A stretch of DNA of 13,822 bases from NCBI GenBank assembly GCA_023141985.1, contig JAGLKH010000122.1, positions 1 to 13,822 of the forward strand, read 5' to 3'. Positions 9,363 to 13,822 of this stretch are shown here, in pieces; within the stretch, counting starts at the first letter, position 1; each line of letters opens with the position of its first letter. Below the pieces are notes generated by a model, which saw only the letters and a list, made by a program, of their open reading frames with translations, had not been told where the DNA came from and did no database searches. Source of the stretch: Flavobacteriaceae bacterium. Lineage in GTDB: Bacteria > Bacteroidota > Bacteroidia > Flavobacteriales > Flavobacteriaceae. The position numbers and the translations under genes were made by a program.

Positions 9363-10424
9363 ATGAATAACAAAAAACACATAATTAAAGCCCTTATTGA
9401 ATTAGGAAAATTTATAAGTCAGTTTTCTTTAAAAGGCATTCAGCAAAAAAATGATGTTTTATATAATAATTTATTTTTTGATGGCTTTAAACATCAAATA
9501 AAATTAGCTCATGAACACAACGGCTGGTTTACTAAAGAAAATGTTTTATTTGCTTTAGACGGATGGTCTAACTTACTGATTGAAAGTAACCTTAACCAAT
9601 GGTTAGATAAGTATGACTTTAATGAGATAATACCAAAGAAAATTGCAATAATAATGGCTGGAAATATTCCTTTAGTTGGTTTCCATGATTTTATAAGTGT
9701 TCTTGTATCCGGACATAATGTTTTAATTAAACAATCTACAAATGATAAGCACATTTTACCTTTTTTAGCAAAATATTTAGAATCCATAACTCCAGAATTA
9801 AAAGACAAAATTGAGTTTACAGAAGATAGGTTGATTAATTTTGATGCTATTATTGCTACTGGAAGTAATAATACAGCACGATATTTTGAATATTATTTTA
9901 AAGACAGACCGTCAATAATAAGAAGAAATAGAAATTCAATTGCTGTCCTAACCGGAAAAGAAACAGATGATCAACTTAAAGCACTTTCTGAAGATATTTT
10001 TAGATACTATGGTTTGGGTTGTAGAAATGTGTCAAAATTATTTGTTCCAAAAAATTATGATTTTGATAGCTTATTTAAGGCGATTTACCATTGGCATCCT
10101 ATAATCAATCAGGCAAAATATGCAAATAACTACGATTATAACAAGGCGGTCTATATAATGAGTGAATTTGATATGTTAGAAAATGGATTCCTGATGATAA
10201 AAGAAGATGTGAGTTATGCTTCACCTATTGCAACACTTTTCTATGAAAGTTATGATTCTATTCAACAATTAAAAGAGCGCATTAAAAAGAATAAAGATAA
10301 AATTCAATGTGTAGTTTCTAACGGATTTATGGATACTGAAATAAAATTTGGTCAAACTCAAAAGCCACAATTATGGGATTATGCAGATGGAGTCGATACT
10401 ATTGAATTCTTGTTAAAAATTTAG
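9363..10424 (+). CDS. Acyl-CoA reductase, short LuxC type
   Basis: Member of the LuxC/acyl-CoA reductase family in the aldehyde dehydrogenase superfamily, expected to reduce fatty acyl-CoA or a similar thioester to an aldehyde with NAD(P)H. Visible motifs: nucleotide-binding MAGNIPLVGFHDF (98-110), VLIKQS (120-125), ATGSNNTARYFEYYF (165-179), RRNRNSIAVLTG (187-198), and the catalytic cysteine C220 in YYGLGCRNVSK. At 353 residues it is clearly shorter than the bioluminescence LuxC proteins (near 480), but the catalytic core is present. There is no signal peptide. The ATG at 9363 opens the frame with a lysine-rich N-terminus and no good ribosome-binding site. It lies 74 bp before serC in the same direction. 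The natural substrate is unknown, and no lux genes are nearby. Confidence 0.85.
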   Translation: MNNKKHIIKALIELGKFISQFSLKGIQQKNDVLYNNLFFDGFKHQIKLAHEHNGWFTKENVLFALDGWSNLLIESNLNQWLDKYDFNEIIPKKIAIIMAGNIPLVGFHDFISVLVSGHNVLIKQSTNDKHILPFLAKYLESITPELKDKIEFTEDRLINFDAIIATGSNNTARYFEYYFKDRPSIIRRNRNSIAVLTGKETDDQLKALSEDIFRYYGLGCRNVSKLFVPKNYDFDSLFKAIYHWHPIINQAKYANNYDYNKAVYIMSEFDMLENGFLMIKEDVSYASPIATLFYESYDSIQQLKERIKKNKDKIQCVVSNGFMDTEIKFGQTQKPQLWDYADGVDTIEFLLKI

Positions 10425-10468
10425 TGTATTATTATTAATTCTATAATGAAAAAGTTACTATAAATTAT

Positions 10469-10476
10469 CACCTTTG
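10469..10476 (+). promoter_or_regulatory. Possible serC -7 element
   Basis: CACCTTTG followed by CAC keeps the nnTTTG part of the Bacteroidota -7 consensus but has CA instead of TA, and no TTTG is spaced correctly upstream. It would give a leader of about 15 nt. serC could equally be read through from the preceding gene. Confidence 0.3.
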
Positions 10477-10498
10477 CACCTGTTAAATTTAAAGCATC

Positions 10499-11563
10499 AT
10501 GAAGAAACATAATTTTAGTGCAGGACCTAGTATTTTACCTCAAGAAGTATTATTAAAAGCTTCAGAAGCAGTATTAAATTTTAATAATGATAACTTATCA
10601 TTATTAGAAATCTCTCACCGAAGCAAACCTTTTGTGGATGTCATGGAACATGCAAGAGCTTTAGTGTTAGAGCTTCTTAATCTTGAAGGTAAAGGGTATA
10701 AGGTACTGTTTTTACAAGGAGGTGCAAGCACACAGTTTTTAATGGTTGCCCTCAACTTATTAGAGAAAAGAGCTGGCTATTTAAACACCGGATCCTGGAG
10801 TGATAAAGCTATAAAAGAAGCTAAAATTTATGATGATATATATGAAGTGGCTTCATCTAAAAATGCGAACTATAATTATATCCCAAAGGGGTATGATATT
10901 CCTACAGATTATGATTATTTTCATTGTACATCTAATAATACAATTTTTGGAACACAGATGAAATCCTTTCCAAAATGTTCAATCCCGTTAGTGTGCGATA
11001 TGAGTAGTGATATATTTTCTCGTCAATTAGATTTTACAAAATTCGATCTAATATACGCTGGAGCTCAAAAAAATTTGGGGCCTGCAGGAACTACTCTGGT
11101 GGTAGTAAAAGAAGATATATTAGGTAAAGTTTCTCGAAAAATTCCATCAATGATGGATTATAAAGTACAAATAAGTAAAAGTAGTATGTTTAATACACCT
11201 CCTGTTTTTGCCGTTTATGTTTCAATGTTAACTCTACAATGGTTAAAAGATCTTGGAGGAATTGAGGCGATTGAAAAAGTTAATGATATAAAAGCACGAT
11301 TAATTTATTCAGAAATCGATTTAAACCCTTTATTTAAAGGATATGCCTCAAAAGCAGATCGTTCACTAATGAATGCAACATTTAATTTAATTAATGACGA
11401 TTTAAAAGAAACTTTCGATACTATGTGTAGAGAAGGCGGAATAAGTGGATTAAATGGACATAGAAGTGTTGGGGGTTATAGAGCATCAATGTATAATGCA
11501 TTGCCTCTTGAAAGTGTACAAGTTTTAGTAGAAATTATGAGTGAATTAGAAACTAAAGCTTAA
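10499..11563 (+). CDS. serC: Phosphoserine aminotransferase
   Basis: PLP-dependent class V aminotransferase. It converts 3-phosphohydroxypyruvate and glutamate to O-phosphoserine, and in many bacteria also acts on the phosphohydroxythreonine intermediate of PLP synthesis. The 354 residues match the family length. Signatures: N-terminal HNFSAGPSILP (4-14), EISHRSKPF (37-45), phosphate/PLP-binding GGASTQF (74-80), W100, the CDMSSDI segment (166-172) with the PLP-contacting Asp, and Schiff-base lysine K191 in YAGAQKNLGPAG. The C-terminal GHRSVGGYRASMYNA is the usual family end. It is followed after 128 bp by the SerA-type dehydrogenase, giving two successive serine-pathway enzymes in order. Cytoplasmic. 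Confidence 0.96.
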   Translation: MKKHNFSAGPSILPQEVLLKASEAVLNFNNDNLSLLEISHRSKPFVDVMEHARALVLELLNLEGKGYKVLFLQGGASTQFLMVALNLLEKRAGYLNTGSWSDKAIKEAKIYDDIYEVASSKNANYNYIPKGYDIPTDYDYFHCTSNNTIFGTQMKSFPKCSIPLVCDMSSDIFSRQLDFTKFDLIYAGAQKNLGPAGTTLVVVKEDILGKVSRKIPSMMDYKVQISKSSMFNTPPVFAVYVSMLTLQWLKDLGGIEAIEKVNDIKARLIYSEIDLNPLFKGYASKADRSLMNATFNLINDDLKETFDTMCREGGISGLNGHRSVGGYRASMYNALPLESVQVLVEIMSELETKA

Positions 11564-11572
11564 ATAAGTTAA

Positions 11573-11598
11573 CAGTATTCAGTTGCAGCTTGCAGTTG
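11573..11598. repeat. CAGT-rich short tandem repeat
   Basis: Four related units (CAGTATT, CAGTTG, CAGCTTG, CAGTTG) follow each other just after the serC stop. The periodicity of 6-7 bp is irregular. No coding or hairpin role is visible. Confidence 0.45.
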
Positions 11599-11652
11599 TT
11601 TACTCATAAAAAAGAATTATAAACATGTTAGGTTTAAAGTCTTAAGTTGTAA

Positions 11653-11687
11653 AACTTTTAACTTTTAACTTTTAACTCTTAACTTTT
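11653..11687. repeat. Five tandem copies of AACTTTT before the serA-type gene
   Basis: The heptamer AACTTTT is repeated five times without gaps (units starting at 11653, 11660, 11667, 11674 and 11681). The fourth copy reads AACTCTT. The array ends 4 bp before the start codon at 11692, so it fills the region where a leader or ribosome-binding site would be. It could vary in copy number by slippage. Confidence 0.8.
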
Positions 11688-11691
11688 AATA

Positions 11692-12645
11692 ATGAAAGTA
11701 TTAGCAAATGACGGAGTTTCGCAAAGCGGAATAGATGCACTAGAAAAAGCTGGATTTGAAGTAAACACAGTTACAGTTGCACAAGAACAGCTAGAAAATT
11801 ATATAAATGAAAATCAAATTAGCGTTCTTTTAGTTAGAAGCGCAACTACAGTTAGACAACAGTTAATTGATGCCTGCCCAAGCCTGAAAATTATTGGTCG
11901 TGGTGGGGTTGGTATGGATAACATAGATGTAGAATATGCTCGCAATAAAGGATTAGATGTTATAAATACTCCTGCAGCATCTTCAAGCTCTGTTGCCGAA
12001 TTGGTTTTTGCACATTTATATGGAGGTGTTCGTTATTTATACGACTCTAACAGAAATATGCCTTTAGATGGCGATACTAAATTTAAAACACTTAAGAAGA
12101 ATTATGCTAAAGGTACTGAATTAAGAGGCAAAACACTTGGTATTATTGGTTTTGGACGAATTGGCCAGGAAGTAGCTAAAATTGGATTAGGAGTTGGAAT
12201 GAAAGTTATCGCAAGTGATTTGTTTGTGCCAAAGGCTACCATAAAAGTTGATTTCTTTGATGGACAATTTATTAATGTAGATATTGAAACAGAATCTATG
12301 GAGAACATTCTTAAACAATCCGATTTTATTTCATTACACGTTCCGGCACAAAATGGATATGTAATAGGTAAAGACCAAATTAATATGATGAAAGAAGGTG
12401 TAGGAATTGTTAACGCAGCTCGTGGAGGAGTTATTGATGAAGTCGCTCTTGTAAATGCTATAGATAGTGGCAAAATCAGCTTTGCTGGTTTAGACACTTT
12501 TGAAAACGAACCAACACCTGCAATACAAGTTTTAATGAGCAGCAAATTATCTCTTTCACCTCACATTGGAGCAGCAACAAATGAAGCACAAGATAGAATT
12601 GGCACCGAATTGGCTTCGCAAATTATAGATATATTAAAAGCATAA
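11692..12645 (+). CDS. serA: D-3-phosphoglycerate dehydrogenase-type 2-hydroxyacid dehydrogenase
   Basis: NAD-dependent D-2-hydroxyacid dehydrogenase, most likely oxidising 3-phosphoglycerate to 3-phosphohydroxypyruvate, the substrate of the SerC encoded just upstream. Residues 1-97 and 290-317 form the substrate domain (VLLVRSAT, IIGRGGVGMDNID). Residues about 98-288 form the Rossmann domain with GFGRIG (153-158) and D176 for NAD(H). Catalytic residues are R244 (NAARGGVIDE), E273 (DTFENEP) and H291 (SPHIGAAT). At 317 residues it ends after the catalytic core and has no ACT or other regulatory domain. Substrate specificity is inferred from linkage to serC and from the RSATTV and GRGGVGMDN sequences; another 2-hydroxyacid cannot be excluded. 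A strong terminator follows. Confidence 0.88.
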   Translation: MKVLANDGVSQSGIDALEKAGFEVNTVTVAQEQLENYINENQISVLLVRSATTVRQQLIDACPSLKIIGRGGVGMDNIDVEYARNKGLDVINTPAASSSSVAELVFAHLYGGVRYLYDSNRNMPLDGDTKFKTLKKNYAKGTELRGKTLGIIGFGRIGQEVAKIGLGVGMKVIASDLFVPKATIKVDFFDGQFINVDIETESMENILKQSDFISLHVPAQNGYVIGKDQINMMKEGVGIVNAARGGVIDEVALVNAIDSGKISFAGLDTFENEPTPAIQVLMSSKLSLSPHIGAATNEAQDRIGTELASQIIDILKA

Positions 12646-12668
12646 TAATAATTCTTTTTTATTAATTG

Positions 12669-12697
12669 AGCCTTAACAAATTTGTTAAGGCTTTTTT
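12669..12697 (+). terminator. Intrinsic terminator after serC-serA
   Basis: AGCCTTAACAAA (12669-12680) and TTTGTTAAGGCT (12681-12692) form a perfect 12-bp inverted repeat with no spacer, so the RNA hairpin would have an AAAUUU-type tip. It runs directly into T6 (12692-12697). It lies 24 bp after the stop codon at 12645 and separates the serine genes from the DUF937 gene. Confidence 0.93.
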
Positions 12698-12737
12698 ATA
12701 TCTTGTGGTTTTAAATAAACTTAACCTATAAATTATT

Positions 12738-13376
12738 ATGTCAGGAATTTTAGATGTGTTAAACACTGACCTCGGTAAAACTATAATTAGCGGTATAGCA
12801 GGTCAAACAGGACAAAATGAAAACAAAACAGGAAGCGTATTATCAATGGCTTTACCAGTTTTAATGCAAGCAATGAAAAACAACACCTCAACGCCTCAAG
12901 GTGCAAAAGGATTATTAGGTGCACTAAACAGCAATCACGATGGAGGTATTTTAGATAATCTTGGAGGATTATTTGGTGGCGGTGTCGATTCTAATGTATT
13001 AGACGATGGTGGGAAAATCTTAGGACATGTATTAGGTGGTAAACAGCAAAATGTTCAAAATGTTTTAAGTCAAAAATCAGGTATGGATGAAGGAGCTGTT
13101 GGACAGATTTTAAAAGTTGCTGCGCCAATTTTAATGGGGATTTTAGGTAAACAAGCACGCCAACAAAATGTTAATAATTCTTCTGGAATTGAAAATTTAC
13201 TAGGAGGGTTAATTGGAGGAAGTTCCGCACAACAGGAACAAAGTTTTTTAGAATCTATGCTCGATGCAGATGGTGACGGAAGTATTGTAGATGATGTGGC
13301 AGGAATGGTTTTAGGAGGAAATAAAAAGAAAAGCGGATTAGGCGGATTATTGGGTGGTCTTTTTGGAAAGAAGTAA
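12738..13376 (+). CDS. DUF937 domain protein
   Basis: A 212-residue Gly/Leu-rich cytoplasmic protein of the DUF937 family; function unknown. An internal duplication is visible: SMALPVLMQAM (36-46) parallels VAAPILMGIL (127-136), and NSNHDGGILDNLGG (64-77) parallels DADGDGSIVDDVAG (176-189). The second pair resembles the start of an EF-hand loop (DxDxDG), but the usual acidic residue at loop position 12 is a Leu or Val, so calcium binding is doubtful. The C-terminus is a glycine-leucine run with lysines. There is no signal peptide and no membrane helix of convincing length. It starts 40 bp after the serA terminator and is probably transcribed alone. The start ATG gives the usual MSGILDVL N-terminus. 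Confidence 0.85.
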   Translation: MSGILDVLNTDLGKTIISGIAGQTGQNENKTGSVLSMALPVLMQAMKNNTSTPQGAKGLLGALNSNHDGGILDNLGGLFGGGVDSNVLDDGGKILGHVLGGKQQNVQNVLSQKSGMDEGAVGQILKVAAPILMGILGKQARQQNVNNSSGIENLLGGLIGGSSAQQEQSFLESMLDADGDGSIVDDVAGMVLGGNKKKSGLGGLLGGLFGKK

Positions 13377-13450
13377 ACAACCATATATTATTTGTAGCTG
13401 AATATAAATTGTTTGGCTTTTTTATGTTAATACAAGAAGCATCGCGAGGA

Positions 13451-13473
13451 AGTAAACTGTATAATTGAAGTTC
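13451..13473 (+). repeat. Direct repeat, copy 1
   Basis: This reads AGTAA-AC-TGTATAATTGAA-GT-TC. It matches copy 2, which lies 85 bp downstream, at 19 of 23 positions, with the central TGTATAATTGAA identical. Confidence 0.7.
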
Positions 13474-13535
13474 ATATCAGGAGATTGCTTCGCTACACTC
13501 GTAATGACGCATCTTTGCACTAATTCGAGAGGCAA

Positions 13536-13558
13536 AGTAATTTGTATAATTGAAACTC
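13536..13558 (+). repeat. Direct repeat, copy 2
   Basis: This reads AGTAA-TT-TGTATAATTGAA-AC-TC. With copy 1 it brackets a block containing GATTGCTTCG and GTAATGACG, sequences typical of dispersed flavobacterial repeats (recalled, not checked). Confidence 0.7.
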
Positions 13559-13659
13559 TCAATGACAAAAATCCATTTTAAACAGCCAAATTTTATGTTA
13601 AAAGATTAATTTTCAATCGATTTCTAAAACAAATTTTGTATTTTTAGTTAAAAGACAAA

Positions 13660-13822
13660 ATGAAAAATGTAATTCTAATACTATTAGTTTGTTTTGGAAT
13701 TTACTCTTGTAAAACTTCTAATAAAGTAACCACTTCTATTACTGAAACCAATGCAACTTCTCAAGATACTGTTCGTATTGCAAATGATGATCTTGGATAC
13801 GAAATTATTATTATAGAACCTG
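13660..13822 (+). CDS. Small lipoprotein, start only (possible DUF6146 family)
   Basis: This frame runs open from ATG 13660 to the window end (54 codons). The N-terminus MKNVILILLVCFGIYSCKTS is a lipoprotein signal: two lysine/asparagine-type residues, a hydrophobic core, and a lipobox IYSC with the acylated C17. A Ser/Thr-rich linker (18-36) follows, then DDLGYEIIIIEP, which resembles my memory of DUF6146 envelope proteins. The family assignment is tentative because most of the gene lies outside. The spacing and the absence of other starts support this ATG. Confidence 0.7.
   Translation, partial: MKNVILILLVCFGIYSCKTSNKVTTSITETNATSQDTVRIANDDLGYEIIIIEP

Larger units (their letters stand above)
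13377..13659. other. Repeat-containing intergenic spacer after the DUF937 gene
   Basis: No gene was found. A T6 run at 13418-13423, preceded by a poor stem (AAACAA / TTGTTT, 30-nt loop), may weakly terminate the DUF937 transcript. The rest holds two copies of a 23-bp direct repeat, a GATTGCTTCG-containing dispersed-repeat-like block and a CTTTGC/GCAAAG hairpin (13513-13518 with 13532-13537). Confidence 0.55.

Noticed and set aside
11653..11687. CRISPR-like repeat array
   Set aside because: The units are 7 bp and contiguous, with no spacers and no cas genes nearby.
12102..12545. Open frame of 147 codons on the minus strand
   Set aside because: It is antisense to the SerA-type Rossmann domain and has no recognisable features.
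13264..13299. Functional calcium EF-hand or dockerin in the DUF937 protein
   Set aside because: The DxDxDG start is present but loop position 12 is Val, and the expected flanking helices are glycine-rich.

Overview
The window looks like a core-genome stretch of a marine- or soil-type member of the Flavobacteriaceae (Bacteroidota). Evidence seen directly: AT-rich DNA, almost no Shine-Dalgarno sequences, several upstream octamers matching the Bacteroidota -7 promoter element TAnnTTTG, a signal peptide ending in NAQ, and ParE/ParC, YchF, SerC and DUF937 proteins of Bacteroidota type. No phage, transposase, CRISPR array, tRNA or rRNA is visible.

Layout. (1) 1-761, +: the 3' part of a TerC-family membrane protein. 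(2) 771-5765, -: an operon parE - small membrane protein - parC, encoding both topoisomerase IV subunits, with every gene junction overlapping. (3) 5766-6101: a 336-bp control region upstream of parE with two perfect dyads that share half-sites. (4) 6102-7241, -: the ATPase YchF, whose usual ATG start is missing and whose 5' end carries a palindromic element. (5) 7352-8830, +: an exported protein with a carboxypeptidase-regulatory-like domain. Its stop codon overlaps the stop of (6) 8827-9180, -: a two-cluster [4Fe-4S] ferredoxin. (7) 9181-9362: a divergent region with hairpins and opposed promoter-like elements. (8) 9363-12645, +: a short LuxC-type acyl-CoA reductase, then serC and a SerA-type dehydrogenase, ending at a very clear intrinsic terminator. 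(9) 12738-13376, +: a DUF937 protein. (10) 13377-13659: repeat-rich spacer. (11) 13660 to the window end, +: the start of a small lipoprotein.

How the genes work together. ParE and ParC form the topoisomerase that decatenates replicated chromosomes; the small membrane protein between them is translationally tied to both. SerA-type dehydrogenase and SerC catalyse the first two steps from 3-phosphoglycerate to serine. The ferredoxin and the acyl-CoA reductase diverge from a shared spacer; a functional link is possible but not shown by the sequence.

No obviously new multi-gene system is present. The observations most worth a second look are the C-terminal QITLF peptide of ParC, which matches the sliding-clamp-binding consensus; the paired dyads before parE; the altered 5' end of ychF; and the structured spacer between the ferredoxin and acyl-CoA reductase genes.
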